The notes under the pieces were generated by a model. It had not been told where the DNA came from, searched no databases, and saw only the letters and a list, made by a program, of their open reading frames with translations. Of a stretch of DNA of 64,000 nucleotides, positions 50,106 to 59,669 are shown one piece after another (position 1 is the first letter of the stretch; each line of letters begins with the position of its first letter). The translations under genes were made by a program, and so were the position numbers. This stretch comes from an uncultured Lachnospiraceae bacterium (lineage in GTDB: Bacteria > Bacillota > Clostridia > Lachnospirales > Lachnospiraceae), in the NCBI GenBank assembly GCA_947593655.1, contig CANQDS010000002.1, forward strand, positions 19,151 through 83,150, in the 5' to 3' direction.

Positions 50106-51032
50106 ATGAAATCCGAACAATTTGAAGTATTGAGCGAACAGGAAGGGGAACGTCTGGATAAATATTTAAGTCTGATCTATCCGGAGCTTTCCCGTTCTTT
50201 TTTTCAAAAACAGATCAAAGAAAACCATATTCTGGTCAACGGCCTGCCGCAGAAAGCGAATTACCGGATCCGGATGGAGGATCTGGTGGAACTCACCATT
50301 CCGGATGCAGCGGAAACGGCGATCGAACCGGAGCCGATCCCTCTGGATATCCTCTACGAGGACGACGACGTTTTGATCGTCAACAAACCGAAAGGAATGG
50401 TCGTCCATCCGTCCGCCGGACATTCTTCCGGCACGCTGGTCAACGCCGTGATGTACCATTGCCGATCTTCGTTAAGCGGCATTAACGGCGAGATCCGTCC
50501 CGGAATCGTACACCGGATCGACCGGGATACCACGGGTTCTCTGATCGTCTGCAAAAACGACGAGAGCCATATCCGGATTGCGGAGCAGATCAAGGCCCAT
50601 TCCGTCAACCGCATTTACGAAGGGATCGTATGCGGCAATTTAAAGGAGGACGAGGGCACCATCGACGCCCCGATCGGCCGCCATCCCGTAGACCGGAAAA
50701 AAATGGCCGTCACCGAGAAAAACAGCAAAAACGCCGTCACCCATTACCGGGTGCTGGAGCGTTTCGGCAAGTTTACCTACGCACAGTTTCGCCTGGAAAC
50801 CGGAAGAACGCACCAGATCCGCGTCCACATGGCCTATATCGGGCATCCATTGCTCGGCGATCCGCTGTATTCCAACGGAAAAAGCGCGTTTAAGCATTTA
50901 GAAGGCCAGACCTTGCACGCCCGCACAATCGGCTTTCTTCATCCGTCTACGCAGGAATACGTGGAATTTTCCGCGCCGCTGCCGGAATATTTTGAAGAAA
51001 TCCTGTCCGGATTACGCAGCCAGACAATTTGA
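50106..51032 (+). CDS. rluD: RluD-family 23S rRNA pseudouridine synthase
   Basis: GERLDKYLSLIYPELSRSFFQKQI; GIVHRIDRDTTGSLIVCKND; LETGRTHQIRVHMAYIGHPLLGDPLY. Confidence 0.95.
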   Translation: MKSEQFEVLSEQEGERLDKYLSLIYPELSRSFFQKQIKENHILVNGLPQKANYRIRMEDLVELTIPDAAETAIEPEPIPLDILYEDDDVLIVNKPKGMVVHPSAGHSSGTLVNAVMYHCRSSLSGINGEIRPGIVHRIDRDTTGSLIVCKNDESHIRIAEQIKAHSVNRIYEGIVCGNLKEDEGTIDAPIGRHPVDRKKMAVTEKNSKNAVTHYRVLERFGKFTYAQFRLETGRTHQIRVHMAYIGHPLLGDPLYSNGKSAFKHLEGQTLHARTIGFLHPSTQEYVEFSAPLPEYFEEILSGLRSQTI

Positions 51033-51187
51033 AAGAATCTTATTCCGACTATGCAGTCGGCTAATTGGAAAAAATCTTAGCTGGATTGCGCTGTTGGACT
51101 GTTTGAAAGAATCTTAGCCGGATTATACAACCGGATAATCTGAAAGAATCTTATTAAAATTACGCCGTCGGATTGTTTGAAATGACC
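51007..51187. repeat. Degenerate tandem repeat, about 37-bp unit, about 4.8 copies
   Basis: Units at 51007, 51045, 51082, 51119, 51156 sharing ...GAAAGAATCTTA[TG]...; first unit overlaps rluD stop codon. Confidence 0.85.
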
Positions 51188-51253
51188 GCCTGATTATGAT
51201 ATGATAATAATAACAGCAAAGGCAATCAGCTACGAAACAAAGGGGGTTTTGAA

Positions 51254-51877
51254 ATGGGAAATCAAATCTATACCATCGGTCGTGAATTTGGAAGCGGCGG
51301 CAGAATCATTGGGGAAAAACTTGCCGAAAAGCTTGGCATCAAACTTTACGACAAAGAACTGTTACAGCGTGCGGCCAAAGATTCCGGTTTTTGTCAGGAA
51401 ATCTTTGAAAATCACGACGAAAAACCGACAAATTCGTTTCTGTACTCACTGGTTATGGATACTTATTCCGCCGGAAGCTATTCTTCAGCGCCGTTTCTGG
51501 ATATGCCGCTGAATCATAAGGTCTTTCTGGCGCAGTTTGACACGATCAAGCGGATCGCGGAACAGGAATCCTGCGTGATCGTCGGCCGGTGCGCGGATTA
51601 TGCGCTGGCCAATAATCCGGACTGCCTGAATATCTTTATCCATGCGGAAAAGGACGACCGCATCCGGGTTGTGAGCAAACGGATGAACATTACCGAAAGC
51701 AAGGCCCGCGATATGGTTCAGAAAAAAGATAAACAGCGTGCCAGCTATTATAATTACTATACCAGTAAAAAATGGGGCGATTCCAGAAGCTACGATCTGA
51801 CGTTGAACACCAGCAAGGTGGATCCGGATCAATGCGTCGAGATCATCCTTGCATATCGAAAAGGAATGACGAAATAA
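51254..51877 (+). CDS. Cytidylate kinase-like family protein
   Basis: YTIGREFGSGGRIIGEKLAEKLGIKLYDKELL; VIVGRCADYAL; YDLTLNTSKV. Confidence 0.92.
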   Translation: MGNQIYTIGREFGSGGRIIGEKLAEKLGIKLYDKELLQRAAKDSGFCQEIFENHDEKPTNSFLYSLVMDTYSAGSYSSAPFLDMPLNHKVFLAQFDTIKRIAEQESCVIVGRCADYALANNPDCLNIFIHAEKDDRIRVVSKRMNITESKARDMVQKKDKQRASYYNYYTSKKWGDSRSYDLTLNTSKVDPDQCVEIILAYRKGMTK

Positions 51878-51884
51878 TCCTGCG

Positions 51885-51927
51885 GGAAGCGGTAAAATTT
51901 GGGGGATTTGCCGCTTCCTTTGCTTTT
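51885..51927 (+). terminator. Rho-independent terminator
   Basis: GGAAGCGG...CCGCTTCC followed by TTTGCTTTT. Confidence 0.8.
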
Positions 51928-52088
51928 ACCCCTGCTAAACTATTCGTTAAACTTGTGTTTTGCGAATAAATCTATGCCGAATCAGACAAGGAGAAGTATC
52001 CGTCTTCCGGCTCTCAAAAAGGCACAAAATGCAGTTAATTGCCTTACTTTTCTTAATCACTTAATTTATCTCAATCTCAATTTTAATC

Positions 52089-52535
52089 CTACAAATCCGC
52101 AGAATCCAAAATAATGGTAAACGGTCCGTCGTTGATCAGCCGGATCTTCATATCGGCACCAAAGCACCCGGTCTGGACATCCGGGATCCGTTTTTTGCAT
52201 TCCGCAACCACATATTCATAAAGTTCCTCCGCAATCGCCGGATTTCCGGCATCCGTAAAGGACGGCCGGTTTCCCTTGCGGCAATTGGCATATAAAGTAA
52301 ATTGCGAAATCAAAAGCAGCCCGCCGCCTACATCATCTAATGAGCGGTTGGTTTTTCTGTTTTCATCGGCAAAAATCCGCATCCCGATCAATTTCTGCAC
52401 CATTTTATCCGCAGTTTCTTTTGTATCCTGTCCGGACACCCCGATCAAAACGCAGAATCCCTGCCCGATCTGCCCGGTGATTTCCTGATCGATCTCACAG
52501 GAAGCCTCTAATACCCGCTGAATCACAAAACGCAT
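52089..52535 (-). CDS. dtd: D-aminoacyl-tRNA deacylase
   Basis: [68 protein letters not shown]. Confidence 0.95.
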   Translation of the reverse strand: MRFVIQRVLEASCEIDQEITGQIGQGFCVLIGVSGQDTKETADKMVQKLIGMRIFADENRKTNRSLDDVGGGLLLISQFTLYANCRKGNRPSFTDAGNPAIAEELYEYVVAECKKRIPDVQTGCFGADMKIRLINDGPFTIILDSADL

Positions 52536-52682
52536 GTTTTCTCCTCCGATTTCAAATTTTCTGCCATTATAACACAATATCTTCTGTTTTACTAGCATAT
52601 TCCTACCAAATATGCTATAATTGGTAACAGTTCAATCAACCGCCATTTAGCATGATTTGTCCGTTAGAAAGAGAGAATTTCC

Positions 52683-53732
52683 ATGAAAGAAAAAGCCTAT
52701 TACGAAGATGTAAATATAAAAAACGAACTTCATTTACGGGAACTGATCGCGGAGCTTCCGCCTTACTGCAAGCAGTTTTTCATCGGGATCGAGCCGAATA
52801 CCTCTTCCCGCACCCGGATCGCCTATGCGTATGACCTGATCTGCTTTTTCGATTATCTGCATCAGAATAATCCGATCTGCCGGAAAATGGAGATCCGGGA
52901 GTTTCCGCTCTCGCTGCTGGACCAGATCACCCCGCTGGATATCGAAGAATACCTGTACCATTTAAAGGTATACGAGAAAGACGGAAAGGCGCATACGAAT
53001 GAAGAACGCGGCTTGAAACGCAAACTTGCATCTTTGCGCACCTTTTATAATTATTTCTTTAAAAATGAGCTGATCGACACCAATCCGGCCGTCAAAGTGG
53101 ATATGCCGAAGATCCACGACAAAACGATCGTGCGTCTGGATGTGGATGAAATCGCGATGCTCTTAGATGAAGTCGAATCCGGAGAAAGCCTCTCCACCCG
53201 CCAGCAGAAATATCACGAACGCACAAAGCGGCGCGATCTCGCCCTGCTGACGCTTCTGCTCGGCACTGGGATCCGTGTTTCGGAATGCGTAGGTTTAGAT
53301 CTCAACGATGTCGATTTCAAAAACAACGGAATTAAGATCCACCGGAAAGGCGGCGCGGAAGTGATCGTGTATTTCGGGGAGGAAGTCCGCGAAACGCTGC
53401 TCTCCTACATGGAGGAACGGAACGACGCCTCACCGGCACCCGGACACACCAACGCCCTCTTTCTGTCGCTCCAGAACAAGCGCATCAGCGTCCGTGCGGT
53501 AGAAAATCTGGTAAAAAAATATTCCCGGCTCGTGACCAATCTGAAAAACATCACGCCGCATAAGCTGCGCAGCACCTACGGTACTTCCCTCTACCGGGAA
53601 ACCGGCGACATTTATCTGGTAGCGGATGTTCTCGGACACAAGGATGTCAATACCACCCGGAAACACTATGCGGCCATTGAAGACGACCGGCGGCGGGAAG
53701 CTGCAAAATACGTGCATCTGCGCCAGGATTGA
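52683..53732 (+). CDS. Tyrosine site-specific recombinase (Xer-like)
   Basis: LLTLLLGTGIRVSECVGLDLNDVD; TPHKLRSTYGTSLYRETGDIYLVADVLGHKDVNTTRKHYA. Confidence 0.93.
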   Translation: MKEKAYYEDVNIKNELHLRELIAELPPYCKQFFIGIEPNTSSRTRIAYAYDLICFFDYLHQNNPICRKMEIREFPLSLLDQITPLDIEEYLYHLKVYEKDGKAHTNEERGLKRKLASLRTFYNYFFKNELIDTNPAVKVDMPKIHDKTIVRLDVDEIAMLLDEVESGESLSTRQQKYHERTKRRDLALLTLLLGTGIRVSECVGLDLNDVDFKNNGIKIHRKGGAEVIVYFGEEVRETLLSYMEERNDASPAPGHTNALFLSLQNKRISVRAVENLVKKYSRLVTNLKNITPHKLRSTYGTSLYRETGDIYLVADVLGHKDVNTTRKHYAAIEDDRRREAAKYVHLRQD

Positions 53733-53746
53733 TCCGGCGGGAAAAA

Positions 53747-54472
53747 TCATCCCGCCGGATTCTGCACTTCTGCAATCTTCTCTTCGATCCGTTCTTTCAC
53801 AAGCGATGCGATCTCCTGTGTATTCATTCCGCCGTATTCCTCATATAAGATTGGCTTCAGATAATATACATAAGTGGTGATCGGTCCTACATGCAGACTG
53901 TTAAATACCTTATAAGAATCGATCAGGGCAATCGGAACGATCGGCGCACGGGATTTCAGCGCGATCTTAAAGCTCCCTGCCTTAAAGTCGCAGACCTTGT
54001 TGCGGTTATTGAACTTGTACCCGCCTTCCGGGAAAAGGATATAGCGCTTCCCTTCCGCTACTTCCCGTGCCACCTGATTGATTACAGTAATGCCCTGCCG
54101 CGGATTGTCCTTTTCCAGACGTTTTCCCTGTACCAGATCGACAAATTCACGCACGAGGATCGTATGGGATTTCCGCTTGTCCATGACAAACGAACACGGT
54201 TTCGGGTGCGTATACATAATGCCCAGCACATCGTATTTCCCCTGATGGTTCGGATACATCATATACCCCCCTTCTTCCGGAAGGTTTTCCAGTCCGAATG
54301 CTTTCGTTGTGATCTTTCCCGTTTTATTCATCAGATAAATGACATGGTGAACAAGCGCATAACGCTGTTCTTCGGTCCACTTCTCCGGGTGGTCGGCACG
54401 TTTGCGCATACGCGGAATCATATATGGGGCACGGTGCAGATTCATAAAAATAACATAAAACAGCTTAAACAT
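53747..54472 (-). CDS. Lysophospholipid / 1-acyl-glycerol-3-phosphate acyltransferase (PlsC-like)
   Basis: GGYMMYPNHQGKYDVLGIMY; GKRYILFPEGGYKFNNRNKVCDFKAGSFKIALKSRAPIVPIALIDSYK. Confidence 0.88.
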   Translation of the reverse strand: MFKLFYVIFMNLHRAPYMIPRMRKRADHPEKWTEEQRYALVHHVIYLMNKTGKITTKAFGLENLPEEGGYMMYPNHQGKYDVLGIMYTHPKPCSFVMDKRKSHTILVREFVDLVQGKRLEKDNPRQGITVINQVAREVAEGKRYILFPEGGYKFNNRNKVCDFKAGSFKIALKSRAPIVPIALIDSYKVFNSLHVGPITTYVYYLKPILYEEYGGMNTQEIASLVKERIEEKIAEVQNPAG

Positions 54473-54524
54473 ACGATAGACTCTCCCTATCGAATATTAT
54501 AAAGCAAAAGGAACGATTTGTGAA

Positions 54525-55031
54525 CTACTTCTTCCGCGTCAAACAAATTCCAGAAACTGCCGCAATCAAAGCAAACGGTGCTGCTCTAACGAACAACCAT
54601 TCAAATGCATGAAACAATACTCCGGCAACTGCCATTTCAGGTTCCTTGTAATCCCAATTCAGGTAAGGACTATTCAATATTGCTAAGACTGCAAATACGA
54701 CCACTATGCTCACACAAAATGAAATAAGAAGCCAATGAATTACCTTTCGTCGCATTTCCTCCCGATGTGCAATCTGCAGATTGATGACTTCAAGTTTTTC
54801 GGAGATTGCCTTTAAGTCATCAGCCTTTGGCTCTACAACAGTTTCTCCAAGCAATGTACTGACGGATGTTTCAAATACCTCTGATATGGAAATCAGCATA
54901 GCAGCATCCGGAACTGATAAGCCCTGCTCCCATTTTGATATTGTCTGCCTTACCACATGCAGCTTAATTGCAAGTTCTTCTTGCGAAAGCCCTTTCGACT
55001 TTCTGATTGCCTTGATGTTTTCACTTAACAT
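54525..55031 (-). CDS. XRE-family HTH regulator with C-terminal TM segments
   Basis: MLSENIKAIRKSKGLSQEELAIKLHVVRQTISKWEQGLSVPDAAMLISISEVFETSVSTLLGE. Confidence 0.92.
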   Translation of the reverse strand: MLSENIKAIRKSKGLSQEELAIKLHVVRQTISKWEQGLSVPDAAMLISISEVFETSVSTLLGETVVEPKADDLKAISEKLEVINLQIAHREEMRRKVIHWLLISFCVSIVVVFAVLAILNSPYLNWDYKEPEMAVAGVLFHAFEWLFVRAAPFALIAAVSGICLTRKK

Positions 55032-55172
55032 AAGTGATCCCTCCTTTCACAACCATTATGCAGAAAAAAGCTCATTGCGGCAAGCAACACCAATTAACAT
55101 TTATATCATTTAGACTGAACCAGATCTTTGTAAATCGGAGGAGATTGCTCATTGATCCTTCTCCTAAACGCA

Positions 55173-55215
55173 AAAAAGGCGCATGATTTACAATTTACTG
55201 TTCCATGGCGCCTTT
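55173..55215. terminator. Inverted repeat, probable terminator
   Basis: AAAAAGGCGCATG...CATGGCGCCTTT. Confidence 0.65.
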
Positions 55216-55254
55216 ACACTGTTATTTTGATATTATATTATATTGTTTTGCTAA

Positions 55255-55467
55255 TTATGCTAACTGCATAACCTCGGCCTCGATTTCTTTCAATTCCTCC
55301 ATTGACAATGTTGGTACATATCGTGCAATTTTTTCAAGCGACATTTCACCGTCCTGTATCATTCTTTCCGCCGTTTTTCTTTCCGTTTCTCTTTCAATAT
55401 CTTTCGCATAGGTTCTCATAATCTGCTCATCATCAAATAAACTCATCATAATCGTTATTACCTCCAC
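55255..55467 (-). pseudogene. C-terminal remnant resembling Rpn/PD-(D/E)XK transposase-like nuclease
   Basis: MMSLFDDEQIMRTYAKDIERETERKTAERMIQDGEMSLEKIARYVPTLSMEELKEIEAEV; no nuclease core upstream. Confidence 0.5.
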
Positions 55468-55559
55468 TTCCTTGCTGCTTAGATACTGTTTTAAAATATT
55501 TCTGTCCTTACAAATTCAAACCTCTCAAATTGCATTCTGTAATCAAAAGCAATGAAACC

Positions 55560-56168
55560 CTACTTCCGGATCTGCGAATAATAAGGAACGACCAGATATC
55601 TTCCGCTGTGGATCTGCGTGCTGTCTAAGCCGTTGATCCGGCGGACTTCCTCAATATACTCGTTCCGGTCCATGCCGGAGCCTTCCGAATAGGAATCCGC
55701 GATCGTCCATAAGGTATCTCCGCTCTCGATGCGGATGCTGGTATAATATTGATACATCGGTTCCGTCGTGTTCCTGCCGCTTGCAAAGGCGCGGATGCTG
55801 CTTCCGAGCAGCACAAGGAAGGAAACGGCAAGGATCGCGATGACGGCGATCATGCGCTTCTGGAAACGGACGGCATCCGCCCTCTTTCGAAGGCTCTCTC
55901 TGGCCCGCCCGGAAATTTCCGAACCGGAACGGCTCCTTTCCGAAATGGCTTTCTCTGTAATATCCGCGCAGAATACGCTGTTCCCGCGGATTCCCTGATT
56001 CCTCCGGCCACTGTTTCCTTCCGGTCGCTGCTCCTTCTGATGGCGGCTGTTCCCTTCCAGCCGCCGCTCCTCCCGAAGATTTTCCTGATCCCGATCGATC
56101 TGATTGCGCAAATTCTCCCGCTGCTCTTCTCTATTTCCCAGTTCTACCTGACTCCATCCATTCCTCAT
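55560..56168 (-). CDS. LysM-domain membrane protein, YneA-like candidate SOS cell-division inhibitor
   Basis: C-term YYTSIRIESGDTLWTIADSYSEGSGMDRNEYIEEVRRINGLDSTQIHSGRYLVVPYYS; one TM; GGGGAGG SD; LexA-like operators upstream. Confidence 0.8.
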   Translation of the reverse strand: MRNGWSQVELGNREEQRENLRNQIDRDQENLREERRLEGNSRHQKEQRPEGNSGRRNQGIRGNSVFCADITEKAISERSRSGSEISGRARESLRKRADAVRFQKRMIAVIAILAVSFLVLLGSSIRAFASGRNTTEPMYQYYTSIRIESGDTLWTIADSYSEGSGMDRNEYIEEVRRINGLDSTQIHSGRYLVVPYYSQIRK

Positions 56169-56193
56169 GACTGCTTCCTCCCCTATATACAAA

Positions 56194-56207
56194 CAAACAT
56201 CTGTTTG
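56194..56207. promoter_or_regulatory. Candidate LexA/SOS box, promoter-proximal
   Basis: Palindrome CAAACA-TC-TGTTTG between -10 and the start codon (minus strand). Confidence 0.75.
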
Positions 56208-56217
56208 CTTTTTTGCT

Positions 56218-56246
56218 ATTATATAGCGCAAACAGATGTTTGTCAA
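56218..56246 (-). promoter_or_regulatory. Sigma-A promoter TTGACA-17-TATAAT
   Basis: Minus strand TTGACA (56246-56241), 17-bp spacer, TATAAT (56223-56218). Confidence 0.85.
56229..56242. promoter_or_regulatory. Candidate LexA/SOS box, within promoter spacer
   Basis: Palindrome CAAACA-GA-TGTTTG overlapping the -35 and spacer. Confidence 0.8.
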
Positions 56247-56284
56247 TAGAAAATCGAACAAATTTTCGGGAATGTATGTTTGGT

Positions 56285-58279
56285 TCAGCTTTCTCCGGTA
56301 TGGAAGAATTTCAGGTCGTTCTCCAGCTGCCCGGCCATTTCTTTAAGTTCTCCGGAAGCATCCACCAGCTGCTGGATCGTTCCGTTCAGCCGGCTCATGG
56401 AAACGGTTGTTTCCTCTGTAGATGCCGCATTTTGCTCGGAAATCGCCGACAGGCTCATGATAACCGTTTCCACGTTGAGCCTTGCGGTGTTGCAGACATC
56501 CGTTTCTCTCCGGATCTGTTCGGTTTCGCTTCCCGAAGTCTGGATCTTTTGTTCCAGCGCGGCAAAATGCTCCTTCGTCATATCCAGCTTATGCTGCTGA
56601 TTCGCCACGATCTCCGACACTTCATCGACAACATTTACCGTAAGTTCGGCCTGTGCAGACACTTCTTTGATGATCTGCTTGATAATATCGGCGGAAGCGT
56701 TCGACTGTTCAGATAAATGCTGGATTTCCGTCGCAACGACCGCAAATCCTTTTCCGGCTTCCCCGGCGCGGGCCGCTTCAATGCTCGCATTTAAGGACAG
56801 CAGATTGGTCTGGCTGGCGATCGATGTGATCAGTTCCGCGGCTTCGCGGATCTTCTGCACCGACTCGTTGGTGCTGTGCGTCTGGCTGGCAACCTGAGAA
56901 AATGCATGGACCGTTTTCTCATTGGCATCGCCGAGATCCTGCATAAACTGCGCGGCTTCGGAGCTTACCCGGTGCATTTCCGCCGCAATGGAGCCGAGAT
57001 GCTCCACGTTTTCGACGATCAGCCCGAACGATTTTCCCATTTCTTCGATCTGCCCGGCGGCGGAATCCGACTCGCCGGCCTGCGTGGCCGCGCCGGACGA
57101 TATTTCTTTTACCGCCCGTTTGATCTCCTCTGAGGTCATGCTGCTGTTTGCCGCCATATCATCCAGATGTTCTCCGGACTGCCGGACTGCCAGCGAGATC
57201 TCCTGCGCATTTTTAATGACTTCCGCAAGGCGGTCTAAAAAGGCGTTAATGGAAATACTAAACTGGGAAAATTCATCTTTTCCGCGCACTTTTGCCCGGA
57301 CGCCCAGATTTCCGTCCGTCATCTGGGAAAGCGTCTGCTTGAATACTTTCATGCTGACACTGATGCTTTTTCCGATATAAAGCGTCATCAGGATCAGCAT
57401 AACGGTTCCGGCCGCCAGGATCACCGTAATGAGCAGGATCAGATTGCGCTGGTTCTGCTGCGTTTCCGTTTCGATCTGGCTTCTTACGCTTCCGGTCACT
57501 TCGGTCAGCTGATCCTGAAGCGTATTATTTTCCTGTTTCAAAACCAGAACCTCCTGATCCATCGCAGCCATTGATGCAAACGCTTCCTGCTTCTGTCCGA
57601 TCAGTCCCAAAAGCTCCTCCTTTTGCGCGGCGGAAGCCAAAGAAGCGTCCAGCTTTTGCGCCATTTCCGTCAGCATGGTGCGGATGCTTTCCGATTCGGA
57701 AGCAGTTGCAGTCCCTTCCACTACCCGTTTGCTGTAAGATGCGAAATCATTGTCCATTGTCGCAAGCGTCTGGGAAAAATCATACTGCCCGTCGTCTGCC
57801 GGAAGGGAGAGGAATCCTTCGGCAAGCGCTTCATCCGGCGCCAGAAAGTGCTGATATTCGCCTTTTCCGGCCGAATAACCGCGCGAGGCGCTGATTTCCG
57901 AAAGGGCGGCATAATTTTCCCGGCTGGAAGCGATTGCTTCCTCTACGCTGGAAAATTCGTCCCGATAGGCATTCCCGGCCGTTTTTTTCGCGTGGGATAC
58001 GCTTGCGCCCATCGCGGAAAGATTCGCATTGATATGATCCAGATACTGTTCTTTCAGATAATGCAGATAATCGGTTTCCAGACTGTCATTTTCATACTGG
58101 TACAGATTGATCTGATTGATCTGTGCAAGAATCTCCTGATTCCGGTTATTCGCACGCAGCGACAGAATGCCGACGACGCCCAGAACCGCCGACACGAGAA
58201 TGGCGACGGTTCCCATCAGGAGGACTCTGGCACGAATACTCTGTAAAAAACTTCCGTTTTTCTTTCTCTTTTTTTTCAT
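56285..58279 (-). CDS. Methyl-accepting chemotaxis protein
   Basis: Two TM segments, HAMP-like region, TNLLSLNASIEAARAGEAGKGFAVVATEIQHLSEQS. Confidence 0.95.
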   Translation of the reverse strand: MKKKRKKNGSFLQSIRARVLLMGTVAILVSAVLGVVGILSLRANNRNQEILAQINQINLYQYENDSLETDYLHYLKEQYLDHINANLSAMGASVSHAKKTAGNAYRDEFSSVEEAIASSRENYAALSEISASRGYSAGKGEYQHFLAPDEALAEGFLSLPADDGQYDFSQTLATMDNDFASYSKRVVEGTATASESESIRTMLTEMAQKLDASLASAAQKEELLGLIGQKQEAFASMAAMDQEVLVLKQENNTLQDQLTEVTGSVRSQIETETQQNQRNLILLITVILAAGTVMLILMTLYIGKSISVSMKVFKQTLSQMTDGNLGVRAKVRGKDEFSQFSISINAFLDRLAEVIKNAQEISLAVRQSGEHLDDMAANSSMTSEEIKRAVKEISSGAATQAGESDSAAGQIEEMGKSFGLIVENVEHLGSIAAEMHRVSSEAAQFMQDLGDANEKTVHAFSQVASQTHSTNESVQKIREAAELITSIASQTNLLSLNASIEAARAGEAGKGFAVVATEIQHLSEQSNASADIIKQIIKEVSAQAELTVNVVDEVSEIVANQQHKLDMTKEHFAALEQKIQTSGSETEQIRRETDVCNTARLNVETVIMSLSAISEQNAASTEETTVSMSRLNGTIQQLVDASGELKEMAGQLENDLKFFHTGES

Positions 58280-58317
58280 CCGTTTTCTCCTTCCTGATCC
58301 TGTGATGCAGGCATCCG

Positions 58318-59658
58318 TTACTGATCCGTGATCCGGACGGTTGCGATCGCATGGGCGGGCAGTTTAAAGCAGACGGCTTCCTCTTCTTTTCCTGTTTCCG
58401 CGGCGGAAACGGGAAGCGATGCGTCCGTCCGGTTGAGCGCAACCAGAACGCGGCTTTTGTCAGGATTTTCAAACGACACCGTTTCAATCTGCGAATTCCA
58501 GGAAGAACTCATGATGCAGACGGCTCCCGGCCGGATAAAACGGCTGAAATGGCCGATATAGTAATATTCGCTCTGCAGGATAAAATCGGATCCGTCTTCA
58601 TTGAGCATAATCGGCGCTTCACAGAAATTACCGGCATGGTTCGGCCCGCCTTCCGCATCCAGAAGCAGATTCCAGTCCATGCTGCCGCAGATTCCGGCGT
58701 TTAGATTGCCTAAAATATCATGGGCGTACATTTCCGCCTTATACAGCGCCGACATTCTGCCGAAGCGCCCGTATTCCACGCAGCCTTCCGTAAACCACAA
58801 TTCTTTCTTGGGCCAGCGCTCATGCACTGCGCGCAGCGTATCAAAATGATCGCCCGTGTACCAGTGGAAACCGAATCCCCGGACGGCTTTTTCGCTTCCC
58901 GGAACGGCCAGCGTACCTTCCGCCCTCCGGAAAAGCCCTTCCTTATTGTGATCCCATGCGAGGATCGCGATATCCGGACAGCCTGCTTTTTCCAGCGCCG
59001 GAGCCAGAAAATCCGCTGCAAACTCCCCTTCTTCCTGCGCCGTCCACAGGCAGGAATCCCACGGCTGGGCCGCCTCCGGTTCGTTCTGGATGCTCATGCG
59101 CCGCACGTCGCAGCCGGCTTTTCGGTAATGCGAGGCGTAAGCGGCCATGCACTCTGCCCACTGTTTCCGGTACTCCGGGAGCAGTTTTCCGCCGTGGTTG
59201 CGCTCCTGATTGGTTTTCATAAAAGCCGGAGGGCTCCACGGGCTGAGCAGCAGCCCGATCGGCTGGCCGGCCGCCTCCTGCGCGGCAAGGATCATCGGGA
59301 TCAGATACTCATCGTCAATTTCCGTATGGAACGTTTCCGCACTGTCCGCACGCTCGATACAGGAATAATGGGCAGGGGAAAAATCACTGCTCCCCATCGG
59401 AACCCGCCCGATTACGTAACAGAGTCCGTCTTTTCCAAAATAACGGTCGATCAGCGTCTTTGCCAGTGCATCCGGAAGCCGTTTCCAGCACCGTGCGGCC
59501 GCCTCTGTGAACGCTCCGCCGAAGCCGTAAAAGGTCTGGCGGCGGAACGAAGGAAACAGGCTGATCTGGTGGACGCAGTCCGTCTCTTTGATCTCGAGCC
59601 GGACATTCTTCCAGTAAAGCCCGGCACGGAGATCGGTTATCATTACTTCTGCTTTCAT
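58318..59658 (-). CDS. Glycoside hydrolase family 30 beta-glycosidase
   Basis: FYGFGGAFTEAAA; RRMSIQNEPEAAQPWDSC (acid/base); ELWFTEGCVE (nucleophile). Confidence 0.9.
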   Translation of the reverse strand: MKAEVMITDLRAGLYWKNVRLEIKETDCVHQISLFPSFRRQTFYGFGGAFTEAAARCWKRLPDALAKTLIDRYFGKDGLCYVIGRVPMGSSDFSPAHYSCIERADSAETFHTEIDDEYLIPMILAAQEAAGQPIGLLLSPWSPPAFMKTNQERNHGGKLLPEYRKQWAECMAAYASHYRKAGCDVRRMSIQNEPEAAQPWDSCLWTAQEEGEFAADFLAPALEKAGCPDIAILAWDHNKEGLFRRAEGTLAVPGSEKAVRGFGFHWYTGDHFDTLRAVHERWPKKELWFTEGCVEYGRFGRMSALYKAEMYAHDILGNLNAGICGSMDWNLLLDAEGGPNHAGNFCEAPIMLNEDGSDFILQSEYYYIGHFSRFIRPGAVCIMSSSWNSQIETVSFENPDKSRVLVALNRTDASLPVSAAETGKEEEAVCFKLPAHAIATVRITDQ

Positions 59659-59669
59659 CACTTTACACC

